Source of the DNA: SKLM01 sp964450435
GTDB taxonomy: Bacteria; Chloroflexota; Anaerolineae; B4-G1
Reading direction: 5' to 3'
Length of the DNA stretch: 64,000 bases
Assembly (NCBI GenBank): GCA_964450435.1
Contig: CAYVCX010000001.1
Span: 62,001 to 126,000 of the forward strand
Shown here: piece after piece, positions 51,336 through 59,749 of the stretch
Position numbering within the stretch: the first letter of the stretch is position 1
Layout: every line of letters begins with the position of its first letter
Notes under the pieces: model-generated
Seen by the model: only the letters and a program-made list of their open reading frames with translations
What the model was told of the DNA's origin: nothing
The model's database searches: none
Position numbers and translations under genes: made by a program

Positions 51336-52583
51336 CTACACCCAGCCGCGCAGCTGACAGGCCTCGGCCACGCGGCTCACAGCTACCACGTAAGCGCCCA
51401 TGCGATTCTTGACCTCGTGTTTCTTCACTGTCTCATGCACGGCGCGGAAGGCCGCGGTCATCTTCTTGTCCAACCTCTCGTGGATGGTCTCCAGGTCCCA
51501 GTAGTAATCATAGGCGTTCTGGACCTGCTCGAAGTAAGAGACGGTCACCCCACCGGCGTTGCACAGGAAATCGGGAATGACGTAGACGCCGTTCGCGTAC
51601 AGAATGTCGTCGGCTTCTGGGGTTGTCGGGCCATTTGCGAACTCGGCCACGATCCGAGCCCTGACGTTGTCCGCGTTGGCGCCCGTAATCTGATTCTCCA
51701 GGGCGGCCGGGATCAGGACTGTTACATCCAGCTCCAGGAGTTGATCGTTGGTGATGTTCTCGGCAGCGGGGAAGTCTTTCACCGAGCCTGTCTCTCGTTT
51801 ATGACTCATCACTGCGCCGTGATCAAGCCCATCCGGGTTGTAGATCCCGCCGCTGGAATCGGAGACGGCCACGACGTTGAGTCCGAGCAACTCGTCTCCC
51901 AGGAGATGAGCGAAGTTGCCTGCGTTCCCATAGCCCTGGACTGCCGCCGTGGCCCCCGCCAGCTCGACGCCGAGCACTCTGCCGGCCTCCCGGATGGCGT
52001 ACATCCCTCCCCGAGCGGTCGCGTCGCCGCGGCCCATCGATCCGCCGAGCGGGATTGGCTTCCCCGTGATGACCCCGGGCACGTTGTGACCGCGCAGGAA
52101 GGAGTACTCGTCCATCATCCAGGCCATGATCTGAGGGTTGGTGTAGACGTCGGGCGCGGGCACATCGCTTTGCTCTCCGATGATCCTACCGACCTGACGA
52201 ATGTAGGCCCGGCTCAAACGCTCCAGTTCCCTCTGGGACATCTCCTTGGGATTGCAAACTATGCCGCCCTTGCCGCCGCCCAGAGGCAGGCCGACGACGG
52301 CCGTCTTCCAGGTCATCCACGCGGCCAGAGCCCGCACTGTGTTGATCGTTTCCTCGGGATGGAAGCGCAGCCCCCCTTTTGTTGGACCGAGGGCGTCATT
52401 GTATTGGACGCGGAATCCTCTGAATACCTGCACGCTGCCGTCGTCCATGTGCACGGGGAGCGTGACGTGGAGCTCGCGCAGCGGCCAGCGCAGTAGCTCG
52501 TGAGTTGCCGCATCCAGCCCCATAATCTCGGCGGCCTCAGCCAGCTGGTGTTGCGCAATAGCGAATGGGTTTCGTTCTGACAT
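51336..52583 (-). CDS. gdhA: Glutamate dehydrogenase (second paralogue)
   Basis: 415 residues. Substrate motif PLGGGKGGIVCNP, catalytic region DVPAPDVYTNPQIMAW, nucleotide motif AVQGYGNAGNFAH. It differs from the 41032-42351 copy at many positions (shorter N-terminus, GKPIPLGGSMGRGDATARGG). It could differ in NAD/NADP preference or direction. It begins 15 bases after the gatB stop and probably shares the gatB transcript. Confidence 0.93.
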   Translation of the reverse strand: MSERNPFAIAQHQLAEAAEIMGLDAATHELLRWPLRELHVTLPVHMDDGSVQVFRGFRVQYNDALGPTKGGLRFHPEETINTVRALAAWMTWKTAVVGLPLGGGKGGIVCNPKEMSQRELERLSRAYIRQVGRIIGEQSDVPAPDVYTNPQIMAWMMDEYSFLRGHNVPGVITGKPIPLGGSMGRGDATARGGMYAIREAGRVLGVELAGATAAVQGYGNAGNFAHLLGDELLGLNVVAVSDSSGGIYNPDGLDHGAVMSHKRETGSVKDFPAAENITNDQLLELDVTVLIPAALENQITGANADNVRARIVAEFANGPTTPEADDILYANGVYVIPDFLCNAGGVTVSYFEQVQNAYDYYWDLETIHERLDKKMTAAFRAVHETVKKHEVKNRMGAYVVAVSRVAEACQLRGWV

Positions 52584-52598
52584 TACGTTTGCCTCCGT

Positions 52599-54044
52599 TT
52601 AGGTTGAATGAATTGCTTCTAGCTGTTGCACTAGGAGTTCTCGAGCCAACTGAGGATTCGCTTTCCCTCGGGTGGCCCGCATGACCTGTCCAATGAACCA
52701 GCCGAGCACCTGGCTCTTTCCCACGAGATACTGCTCGACTTGCTCGGGGTGCTTTTCCAGTACCCGGGTGACGATTCGGGCCAGTTCCTGTGTATCTGAG
52801 ATCTGAGTCAGGCCGAGCTCGCTGACAATACTCTGTGCGCTACGGCCCGTGGTGAACATCCGGTCCAAGACATCCTTCGCTGTGCTCTGGTTGATCTTCC
52901 CACCGTCCACCAGTCGAATCAACTCCGCCAGCGCCTCTGCCGATACGCCAATCTCATCGATGCTCTGGTCAGCGACCTTCATCAGGCGAAACAGCTCGCC
53001 GAGGACCCAGTTGGCAGCCTGCTTCGCATCGACGCCGGCCTGCACCACACGTTCGAAGTAGGCCGCCACAGCTTTGTCTTCCACGAGCAGTCTGGCGTCG
53101 TATTGGCTTAGGCCGTATTGGGAGGCGAACCGGTCGCGCTTCGCCTCCGGCAACTCGGGCAGTTGGCCTCGCAGTGCCTCCACTTCCTGGCGGCTGATTT
53201 CCACGGGAGGAATGTCGGGTTCGGGAAAGTAACGGTAGTCGTGAGCATACTCCTTGGTTCGCTGAGGTACGGTCACCGCCTCGACCTCGTTCCATCCCAT
53301 CGTCTGCTGCCGGATGGTGCCACCCATTTCCAGGATGGCAGTCTGTTCCTCGATCTCGTAGGCGATGGAATCGTAGAGCGCGCGAAACGAGTTAAGGTTC
53401 TTGATCTCGTGCCGGGCCTCCAGCTCCTCGGCCCCCACAGGCCGCACGCTGACGTTTGCCTCGAAGCGCATGACCCCGCTCTCCATGTTGCCGGAGTTGA
53501 GGTCCAGGTAGACCAGGATTTCGCGCAATGCCTCACCATAGGCGCGAGCCTCGTCGGCAGACCGCAGATCTGGCCTGGAGACAATCTCCAGCAACGGTAC
53601 GCCGGCCCGGTTGAGGTCGAGCCGGGTGAACCCACCCTCGTGGTAGAGCTTCCCGGCGTCTTCCTCAAGATGGGCCCGCCGAATGCCGATGCGTCTCCTG
53701 GCTCCCTTTGTCTTGATCTCCAGGTACCCGTCGACGGCGAGGGGCAGGGCATACTGAGAGATCTGGTACCCCTTGGGCAGGTCTGGATAGAAGTAAGACT
53801 TGCGGGCGAAGCGATTAACCGGCGGGATGTCGCAGTGGAGCGCCAGGCCCGTCTTGATGGCGCGCTCGATGGCACGTCTGTTGACCACCGGTAGCACACC
53901 GGGCATTCCGGTGCATACCGGACAGACGTAGGCGTTGGGTGCCAGATTGCCCGTGTCCTCCATCACCGGGCAACTGCAGAACATCTTGGAGCGGGTGTGG
54001 ATCTGGGCGTGGACTTCCAGGCCAATGACGGGTTCGTATCGCAT
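52599..54044 (-). CDS. gatB: Asp/Glu-tRNA amidotransferase subunit B
   Basis: 481 residues. GatB phosphorylates Glu-tRNA(Gln) or Asp-tRNA(Asn) for amidation by GatA/GatC. The N-terminal signature YEPVIGLEVHAQIHTRSKMFCSC, CPVCTGMPGVLPVVN and EDAGKLYHEGGFTRLDLNRAGVPLLEIVSRPD are diagnostic; the C-terminal YqeY-like tRNA-binding tail is complete. gatA and gatC are not adjacent. Confidence 0.96.
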   Translation of the reverse strand: MRYEPVIGLEVHAQIHTRSKMFCSCPVMEDTGNLAPNAYVCPVCTGMPGVLPVVNRRAIERAIKTGLALHCDIPPVNRFARKSYFYPDLPKGYQISQYALPLAVDGYLEIKTKGARRRIGIRRAHLEEDAGKLYHEGGFTRLDLNRAGVPLLEIVSRPDLRSADEARAYGEALREILVYLDLNSGNMESGVMRFEANVSVRPVGAEELEARHEIKNLNSFRALYDSIAYEIEEQTAILEMGGTIRQQTMGWNEVEAVTVPQRTKEYAHDYRYFPEPDIPPVEISRQEVEALRGQLPELPEAKRDRFASQYGLSQYDARLLVEDKAVAAYFERVVQAGVDAKQAANWVLGELFRLMKVADQSIDEIGVSAEALAELIRLVDGGKINQSTAKDVLDRMFTTGRSAQSIVSELGLTQISDTQELARIVTRVLEKHPEQVEQYLVGKSQVLGWFIGQVMRATRGKANPQLARELLVQQLEAIHST

Positions 54045-54125
54045 CGGGTCTTCGCTATTCTTTCGAGCTGCGTGGCCTCGCCGTGGAGAACACGCTGCCG
54101 TTCTCCATTGCTTCCCCTCTCTCCC

Positions 54126-54154
54126 ATTCTACCACAGCGTGGGAGTTCCTCCAA
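54126..54154 (-). promoter_or_regulatory. Promoter of gatB
   Basis: TTGGAG (54154-54149), 17 bases, TGG-TAGAAT (54131-54126) on the minus strand. It lies in the short space after the aminotransferase stop. Confidence 0.55.
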
Positions 54155-54159
54155 TACGA

Positions 54160-55329
54160 TCACCCATGTCGCCGCACAAACCGCTGCAGGCGCTCCAGCG
54201 CCTCTTCGATCTTCTCGTAAGCGGTCGCGTAGGAGCAGCGGACGTAGTCCTCTCCGGCTTTGCCAAAGGCGCTGCCCGGGACGACGGCTACTCGCTCCTC
54301 GTGGAGGAGGCTCTCTGCGAACTGGGTATCGTCCATCCCCGTAATCTGGATCGAGGGGAAGGCATAGAACGCGCCCTGAGGTTCAAAGCAGTCCAGGCCC
54401 AGGTCATTGAGCCCGCTGACGATGAGTTGGCGGCGCCGGTCGTACTCGGCGACCATCTCCTGCACGAAGGGCTCACCTTCGCGAAGGGCGGCCAGGGCCG
54501 CGTGCTGGGAGACGGTCGGCGCGCACATAATGGTGTACTGATGCACTTTTCGCAGCTGCGCCAGGATCTCGCCCGGCGCGGCGATGTAACCGATGCGCCA
54601 ACCAGTCATAGCATACGCCTTGGAGAAGCCCTGCAGCAGGATGGTACGGCTGTACATCCCGGGGAGGCTGGGGAAGCATACGTGCTCGGTGCCGTACACG
54701 AGCCGGTCGTAGATCTCGTCGGAGATGACCAGCAGGTCGTGCTGCTTGGCGACCGCGGCGATTTCGTTCAACCGCTCGTGGCTCATGACGGCGCCGGTTG
54801 GGTTGTTGGGATAGCCGATGAGAAGGGCTTTGGTGCGCGGCGTGACCGCCTCCGCGATCTCCTCACCCGTGACCTGAAAGTCGTTCTCCACTCTGGTGGG
54901 CACGATCACCGGTCTGCCGCCGGCGAAGCTCACCTCCGGAGCGTAGGAGACGAAACAGGGCTCCGGCACGATGCACTCGTCTCCGGGGTCGAGACTCGCG
55001 GCGAGAGCCAGATACAGCGCTTCCGACACACCGACAGTGACCAGTATCTCGCTGGCCGGATTGTAGGTCTGTCCGTACATCTGGTCCAGGTGTTCGGCGA
55101 TGGCGCGACGCAGCTCCAGCAGTCCTGAGTTCGAGCTGTAGTGCGTCTCACCCCGTTTCAGCGCTTCAATGCCGGCCTGAATGATCGGCTCCGGCGTGTC
55201 GAAGTCCGGTTCGCCGATGCCCAGGCTGATCACGTCCTCCATCGTGGCGGCGATGTCGAAGAAGCGGCGGATCCCAGAGGGTGGGACGTCCGCAATGCGC
55301 TGTGAGACAAGGTTGCTGACGCGGTGCAT
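54160..55329 (-). CDS. Class I/II aminotransferase (aspartate-type)
   Basis: 389-residue PLP enzyme of fold type I. N-terminal FFDIAATMEDVISLGIGEPDFDTPEPI, cofactor region NPTGAVMSHERLNEIA, DEIYDRLVYG, and Schiff-base lysine in LQGFSKAYAMTGWRIGYI. GGAGGT precedes the ATG at 55329. It follows the small PAS gene by 46 bases. Substrate is not certain; aspartate or aromatic/alanine-type are typical. Confidence 0.92.
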   Translation of the reverse strand: MHRVSNLVSQRIADVPPSGIRRFFDIAATMEDVISLGIGEPDFDTPEPIIQAGIEALKRGETHYSSNSGLLELRRAIAEHLDQMYGQTYNPASEILVTVGVSEALYLALAASLDPGDECIVPEPCFVSYAPEVSFAGGRPVIVPTRVENDFQVTGEEIAEAVTPRTKALLIGYPNNPTGAVMSHERLNEIAAVAKQHDLLVISDEIYDRLVYGTEHVCFPSLPGMYSRTILLQGFSKAYAMTGWRIGYIAAPGEILAQLRKVHQYTIMCAPTVSQHAALAALREGEPFVQEMVAEYDRRRQLIVSGLNDLGLDCFEPQGAFYAFPSIQITGMDDTQFAESLLHEERVAVVPGSAFGKAGEDYVRCSYATAYEKIEEALERLQRFVRRHG

Positions 55330-55375
55330 TGGATGAAACCTCCGTGATGAATGAAATGCGATGGAATCTGCGAAG

Positions 55376-55741
55376 CTAGACCTCACACACCAGCTCTTGG
55401 CGTTCAACCCACATCAACTCGGCCACGCCGCGAAACTGTTCCTCGTAGACGATCGGGATATAGACGATGCTCTGCGCGATGCTGTCCCCCTTGTTCTTGT
55501 GGTAGCGCGTGGGCGTGAGGTCGCCCGCGCGATACCGGCTGTACAGCTCACGAATCTTGGCCTGGGAGCCCGGGTTGTGGCAGTCGTACAGATTGGTCCC
55601 GACGAGCTGCTTCCCGCCGTGAGCGCCGTAGTGGGCAACTGCCCGATCATTCAGAAAGATGATCCGTCCTTCCTCATCGGCCACGGTGACCCCTGCCCGC
55701 AGCCCGGAGAAGAGAGCGCCCAGCTCGCGCTGATCGATCAC
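55376..55741 (-). CDS. Small PAS-domain protein
   Basis: 121 residues consisting of one PAS fold: LFSGLRAGVTVADEEGRIIFLNDRAVAHYG, LVGTNLYDCHNPGSQAKIRELYSRYRAG, IVYIPIVYEEQFRGVAELMWV. A Cys-His pair (DCHNPGS) is at the place where some PAS domains hold a cofactor. No kinase or output domain is attached. The GTG at 55741 overlaps the DUF362 stop (GTGA), so translation is coupled. It may sense redox or a ligand for the DUF362 partner. Confidence 0.8.
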   Translation of the reverse strand: MIDQRELGALFSGLRAGVTVADEEGRIIFLNDRAVAHYGAHGGKQLVGTNLYDCHNPGSQAKIRELYSRYRAGDLTPTRYHKNKGDSIAQSIVYIPIVYEEQFRGVAELMWVERQELVCEV

Positions 55742-56979
55742 GCCTCGTCTTGTCCCCGCCCGATGAGCCAGGCCCCGACGCCTATGACGGCCGCCAACAC
55801 AGCCAAGCCGGCCGCAGCAGTCACAACAGTTTTCCTCTCCATCCCGGGCATTACCGCACCGCGCAGCCCAGCCTCGGCACCATACTCGGCGAACAGGTGT
55901 CCCCACTTGGTCTCCAGGGCCTCCTCCACCCGATCGCGCCCAACGAAAGGATACCAGTACACGTTGTGATAGAAATTGCTGGCGAAGTAGGACCAGGGCA
56001 CCAGCGGGCTGCGCAGAAGCAGTCCCTCCAGCGGCTTGAGCGGCCCGTGGTATATGGCCTTTTGACCGCGGCTGGCGAAGGTGTCCTCTTGGACGAAACC
56101 CCAGTCCTGGCTCATCACCCAATCCCGGTTCTCGCCGAGAATCTCGATCTGCTCCGGGTCTCCGATGCCCAGACCTCTTTCGTGGGCCATGCGGATGAAG
56201 GGGATAGAGAGGGGGTCAAAGCCCTGCAGACGGGCGGACATCGCGTCGATCGCCACCTGGTCTGCCGAGGCAAGGATAACGTCTTTCTCGTGCCACCGCA
56301 TCGCGCGCGGGCCGGGGCCGTCCCCGGCGAAGGTTCCGTCCATCACGGCGAAGAGTCCCGGATGGATGTCCTGCTGTATCGTCAGCAGGTCGACCAGGGT
56401 CTCATGGATGCACGCGTGCGTCCAGTGGCGCCTGCGCCCCAGCAGGCCTCCGAAGGCGTTCTTCATGGCCCCGGTGATGGTGGTAAAGACGTGGGTCTTC
56501 ACCGTTGGAAGCTGGATGATGTTGCGTCCGATCAAGAGCTCCGGGATGTAAACCCCTTCCGGATAGATCTGATCCAGGACCAGGAAGGGCTCCTTTGGCT
56601 CGTAACGGATCCAGCTATAATGAGGCTCGAAAAGATGGACGTTGCGGACGTCGTAGGCGTCGACGACGAACTTGTGCTTGTTGTTCCGCTCGCCCACGTG
56701 GGCATCGACCACAACAGTGTCGTTGTGGGCGGCAATCAGGTCGTGGCATCCGGCAGCCCGCAGCCCCCGGATCACCCCTTCCAGCTGCCAGGGGGCCGTA
56801 GAGCAGGCTGGGTACCAAGTCTGCCAGGAGATGTTGATCTTGAGGATCGTCTCTTTGTCCCGTGGCAGAGCGTCGCGAACGCCAGCCAGCTCCATCAGGT
56901 GGGCGTAATCTTCCACCACCGTGTCCGGCGTGGTCTTCAGGATCGCGACCTTGCCGCGTCCGGGGTAGTCCTTGGTCAT
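55738..56979 (-). CDS. DUF362-domain protein with C-terminal membrane anchor
   Basis: 413 residues. The DUF362 core shows ILKINISWQ, IQLPTVKTHVFTTITGAMKNAFGGLLG and CIHETLVDL, and ADQVAIDAMSARLQGFDP. Family members are of unknown function, some with ferredoxin domains; here there is none. The end has a single TM segment (VVTAAAGLAVLAAVIGVGAWLI) and a short charged tail, a tail-anchored layout. GGAGG precedes the ATG at 56979; the longer frame upstream crosses the promoter. It is coupled to the PAS gene. Confidence 0.87.
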   Translation of the reverse strand: MTKDYPGRGKVAILKTTPDTVVEDYAHLMELAGVRDALPRDKETILKINISWQTWYPACSTAPWQLEGVIRGLRAAGCHDLIAAHNDTVVVDAHVGERNNKHKFVVDAYDVRNVHLFEPHYSWIRYEPKEPFLVLDQIYPEGVYIPELLIGRNIIQLPTVKTHVFTTITGAMKNAFGGLLGRRRHWTHACIHETLVDLLTIQQDIHPGLFAVMDGTFAGDGPGPRAMRWHEKDVILASADQVAIDAMSARLQGFDPLSIPFIRMAHERGLGIGDPEQIEILGENRDWVMSQDWGFVQEDTFASRGQKAIYHGPLKPLEGLLLRSPLVPWSYFASNFYHNVYWYPFVGRDRVEEALETKWGHLFAEYGAEAGLRGAVMPGMERKTVVTAAAGLAVLAAVIGVGAWLIGRGQDEA

Positions 56980-57049
56980 CGTTCCTCCAGGAATGGTGGC
57001 TCTGGGCAGTGCCCTGTAAAGAATCGGGAGATTGCTCCCGAAGCAACCT

Positions 57050-57077
57050 ATTCTACCATGGTTGACGATGAGGTCAA
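57050..57077 (-). promoter_or_regulatory. Promoter of the DUF362-PAS-aminotransferase operon
   Basis: TTGACC (57077-57072), 16 bases, TGG-TAGAAT (57055-57050) on the minus strand. Confidence 0.7.
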
Positions 57078-57187
57078 CGACAAGGAGCATCAGGCATAGG
57101 TGTTTCTGTCTGGGCGGAGGTCTCCTGGGGATGGCGCAATGGTCTCTTCCTCTGGGGTCTGATACGTGTTGCCGCCTTTCTTTGGCG

Positions 57188-57216
57188 ATGGCCCCGGGCT
57201 TTTCCGGGTGGGCCAT
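57188..57216. terminator. GC-rich hairpin in the divergent region
   Basis: ATGGCCC (57188-57194) pairs with GGGCCAT (57210-57216) around a CTTTT-containing loop, with TTTA after it on the plus strand. A second hairpin is at 57361-57391 (CCGGGTCCGCC with GGCGGATCCGG, one G-U pair). No gene between them is supported in 57078-57408. Confidence 0.4.
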
Positions 57217-57408
57217 TTAGGTACGACTTACTGTCAGATGGATCATTGCCGCGGTCGGATGCGATTATCGCACCACGGTGCGTGGATCGCAACTGCCACC
57301 TTCCCCGGGGTGGGGCGCCCTCGGGTCATCTTGGCCGGATGATGAGCCAGCCTAGCAAGACCGGGTCCGCCGAGGAGTCTGGCGGATCCGGGATGCCTTC
57401 GGAGGGCG

Positions 57409-57437
57409 TTGTCGTTTGCTGTCCTCTGTGCTATCAT
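57409..57437 (+). promoter_or_regulatory. Promoter of comB-like gene
   Basis: TTGTCG (57409-57414), 17 bases, TGC-TATCAT (57432-57437). The start codon is 63 bases after the -10. Confidence 0.6.
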
Positions 57438-57499
57438 TCCTGGCAGCATTATCGTAGTGGCGTGGTGTTCGACTGCTTAATGCAGGAGCGAATGATCCC

Positions 57500-58228
57500 T
57501 TGATCACCATCAACCGTGTCGGACTCGATGGCGCCACCGAGGCCATGGGCACTGTCATCGTGATCGACGTGCTGCGAGCCTTCACCACCGCGGCTTTCGC
57601 CTTCGCGGCCGGGGCGGAGACGATCACGGTTGTCTCGGGTGTGGAAGAGGCCTTCGCCTTGCGGGAGGAGAACCCGGATTGGCTGATCATGGGTGAGAAA
57701 GAGGGCCTGCCGGTCCAGGGGTTTGACCTTGACAACTCGCCGGCTGAGCTGATCGGCCGAGATCTTGCCGGCCGCCACCTGATTCAGCGCACCAGCTCGG
57801 GCACTCAGGGCGTTGTGCAAAGCCGCTGTGCGCGACATCTCCTTGCCGCCAGCCTCTGTTGTGCCCGTGCCACGGTCCGGGCTCTCGAATTGCTTCAGCC
57901 TCGAAAGGTGACCATGGTCATCACTGGCTCTCACGCGGGCGGCCTCGCAGACGAGGACGTGGCCTGTGCCGACTACCTGGAGGGGCTGGTCCGTGGGCAG
58001 GCGCCCTGTGACGAGGGCGTGGTCCAGCGTGTTTTGAGATCGAAAGCGGCGCAGAAGTTCAGGGATCCCGGACGGCCTGAGTTCTCACCGGAGGATCTGG
58101 ATTGCGCTGTCGATGTTGATCGCTTTGCCTTCGCGATGCTTGTTCGGCAACAGCGAGGTCGGCGGGTGATGAACCCTGTATCCGAGCAAGAGATCGAGCT
58201 GACGGCGTTGTGTGATGGGACGCGGTGA
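57500..58228 (+). CDS. 2-phosphosulfolactate phosphatase family protein (ComB-like)
   Basis: 242 residues with TTG start, GGAG at 57485-57488 upstream. The blocks VIVIDVLRAFTTAAFAFAAGAETI, MGEKEGLPVQGFDLDNSPAEL, LIQRTSSGTQGV and ITGSHAGGLADEDVACADYLEGLV match ComB, which dephosphorylates 2-phosphosulfolactate in coenzyme M synthesis. Homologues occur in many bacteria without coenzyme M, where the substrate is unknown. No other coenzyme M gene is nearby. Confidence 0.85.
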   Translation: MITINRVGLDGATEAMGTVIVIDVLRAFTTAAFAFAAGAETITVVSGVEEAFALREENPDWLIMGEKEGLPVQGFDLDNSPAELIGRDLAGRHLIQRTSSGTQGVVQSRCARHLLAASLCCARATVRALELLQPRKVTMVITGSHAGGLADEDVACADYLEGLVRGQAPCDEGVVQRVLRSKAAQKFRDPGRPEFSPEDLDCAVDVDRFAFAMLVRQQRGRRVMNPVSEQEIELTALCDGTR

Positions 58229-58308
58229 CGGTCGTCAGCCTCTAGACAGCGTCGATCAACTACTTATTGGTTGTGCATGGTTGGGTTAGGGGGTATTTGG
58301 AGGCGGAG

Positions 58309-58374
58309 ATGAGCTCGCAGGCGAGAGTGCGCGAATGCGCGGCCGCGCGCTGCGAGGCGCGAGATGATCTCTGA
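58309..58374 (+). CDS. 21-residue leader frame overlapping the PIN gene
   Basis: A short frame with GGAGGCGGAG just before its ATG. It ends with TGA 11 bases inside the PIN gene, so it could couple translation. It is alanine-, arginine- and cysteine-rich and too short for a normal antitoxin. May be chance. Confidence 0.25.
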   Translation: MSSQARVRECAAARCEARDDL

Positions 58375-58765
58375 GTCTGATGTGGTCCTGGACACAAACG
58401 TCTTTGTGGCGGCTGGATTCAACCCCCACAGCCCATCAGCAGAGATTATTGGACAGGTGCGGGCGGGCCGCCTCACGTTGATCTGGGACGAGGACACCCG
58501 GCGAGAGACCGAGGCTGTGGTGAAGCACATACCGCCTCTCTCCTGGGACGCCTTCGCCGGGCTGTTCCAGGAGGAGCACCGCTACGAAGGGCTGGTTCAC
58601 CCCGGGGCCTTCGACGAGGTGCCCGACCCGGCGGATCGCAAATTCGCCGGGTTGGCGGCGGCGGCCCACGCAGTACTCATAACGAATGACGGGGATTTGC
58701 TGGGTAGCCTGAGCGGTCCAACGGTGTGTGTTCTGACTCCGGATGAGTTCCTGGCGCAGAGGTAG
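58364..58765 (+). CDS. PIN-domain protein (putative toxin COG1569 type)
   Basis: 133 residues. The N-terminal DVVLDTNVFVAAGFNP gives the first metal aspartate. A middle glutamate lies in RRETEAVV, and the closing acidic residues are in DPADRKFAGLAAAAHAVLITNDGDLL. PIN domains are Mg-dependent RNases, often toxins. No usual-size antitoxin gene is adjacent, so an orphan RNase role is possible. The start overlaps a 21-codon leader frame. Confidence 0.83.
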   Translation: MISESDVVLDTNVFVAAGFNPHSPSAEIIGQVRAGRLTLIWDEDTRRETEAVVKHIPPLSWDAFAGLFQEEHRYEGLVHPGAFDEVPDPADRKFAGLAAAAHAVLITNDGDLLGSLSGPTVCVLTPDEFLAQR

Positions 58766-59141
58766 CGTGGGTATGCGGGCCCAGCCTGAGCGGATGGCCG
58801 ACTTCTTTTCTTTGGTTCGAGGTCGTCCGGGTACGAAGAGCATATCAGGCGCTCTGTCCGCCGGGAGCGTGCGTCGAAGGAAACTGGGTGGTTTCGCGGA
58901 ACGAGGAGGGCGACGTGCTGCCCATCGCGCAGAAACAGGTGAAGAGGGCGACGGGCCTCAGGACGGCAGGTGCCAGCTCGATGGCGTGCTCTCGATTGAG
59001 AAAGAGCGACGGCTCATGCTCGAGGCAGCATTCTCGTGGGTGGACGAAGTATGGCCGTCGAACTGCGCTGCTGTGTTGGCGGCCCGCGTGTGAAGGCCGG
59101 GCCGGATGGCGTCTGTCGGGTTGAGAGGGAGGGAGAAGGCG
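58766..59141 (+). other. Stretch with no supported gene
   Basis: 376 bases between the PIN gene and the diadenylate cyclase-domain gene. A frame from about 58773 to 59093 ends LMLEAAFSWVDEVWPSNCAAVLAARV but has no ribosome site and low-complexity Arg/Gly composition. Another frame has a plausible short segment too. It could be a decayed gene. Confidence 0.3.
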
Positions 59142-59747
59142 ATGGATGAGTCAGTTGATCTCCTGCGTGATCTCGGCATCGACGAAGAGGTGGTCAGCCG
59201 GGAGACGCTCGAACTGGTTGTCTTGCTGGCTGTCGAGATTGCCCGCGAGGGACGGGAGGGACGTAAGGTCGGTACGATGTTCGTCGTGTCTGACGTCGAA
59301 GAGACGCTCAAGCGCTCCAAGACACTGATCCTGGACCCCCTGTGGCATCATCCGGTGAGCCGGAAGAACGTCAGAGACCCCAGTCTGCGGGAGACAGTGA
59401 AGGAGTTGGCGCAGCTCGATGGCGCCTTTCTCGTATCGAGCGAGGGCGAGGTGTTGTCGGCCTGCCGCTACATCAACGCCAGTTCGGAGGGCATTGACCT
59501 ACCGCTGGGGTTGGGCAGCCGTCACATGGCGGGGGCTTCGATCAGCAAGGAGACGGCGGCCGTGGCGGTTGTTGTCTCAGAGGCGGCGCTGGTGCGGGTC
59601 TTCGTGGAAGGCGAGCTGGCGGCGGAGATCCTGCCCGAGCTCTGGCTGCTCAGAGAGCACAGTCTGCACGTGAAGAAGCCCTATTCCGTGCGCAGTGACC
59701 CGCATATGACCGTGGCGTACCGGGCGGGTGACACCGAGGAGGGGTAG
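59142..59747 (+). CDS. DisA_N/DAC-domain protein, putative diadenylate cyclase
   Basis: 201 residues. The middle holds the diadenylate cyclase fold: VGTMFVVSD, then QLDGAFLVSSEGEVLSACRYI with the D-G-A motif (93-95), and LPLGLGSRHMAGASISKETAAVAVVVSE with the RH-x motif (127-129). DAC enzymes join two ATP into c-di-AMP. The usual third residue of RHR is Met here. There is no transmembrane segment and no HhH DNA-binding domain, so it is neither CdaA nor full DisA and most resembles archaeal-type DacZ. The ATG has GGAGAAGG upstream. The TGS GTPase gene starts two bases after its stop. Confidence 0.83.
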   Translation: MDESVDLLRDLGIDEEVVSRETLELVVLLAVEIAREGREGRKVGTMFVVSDVEETLKRSKTLILDPLWHHPVSRKNVRDPSLRETVKELAQLDGAFLVSSEGEVLSACRYINASSEGIDLPLGLGSRHMAGASISKETAAVAVVVSEAALVRVFVEGELAAEILPELWLLREHSLHVKKPYSVRSDPHMTVAYRAGDTEEG

Positions 59748-59749
59748 AG

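Noticed and set aside
51279..52496. 405-codon plus-strand frame
   Set aside because: Antisense shadow of the second glutamate dehydrogenase.
55750..57099. 449-codon plus-strand frame
   Set aside because: Antisense shadow of the DUF362 gene.
58743..59093. 116-codon plus-strand frame as a gene
   Set aside because: No ribosome site, low-complexity Arg/Gly content, starts inside the PIN gene and has no known relatives that I recognise.
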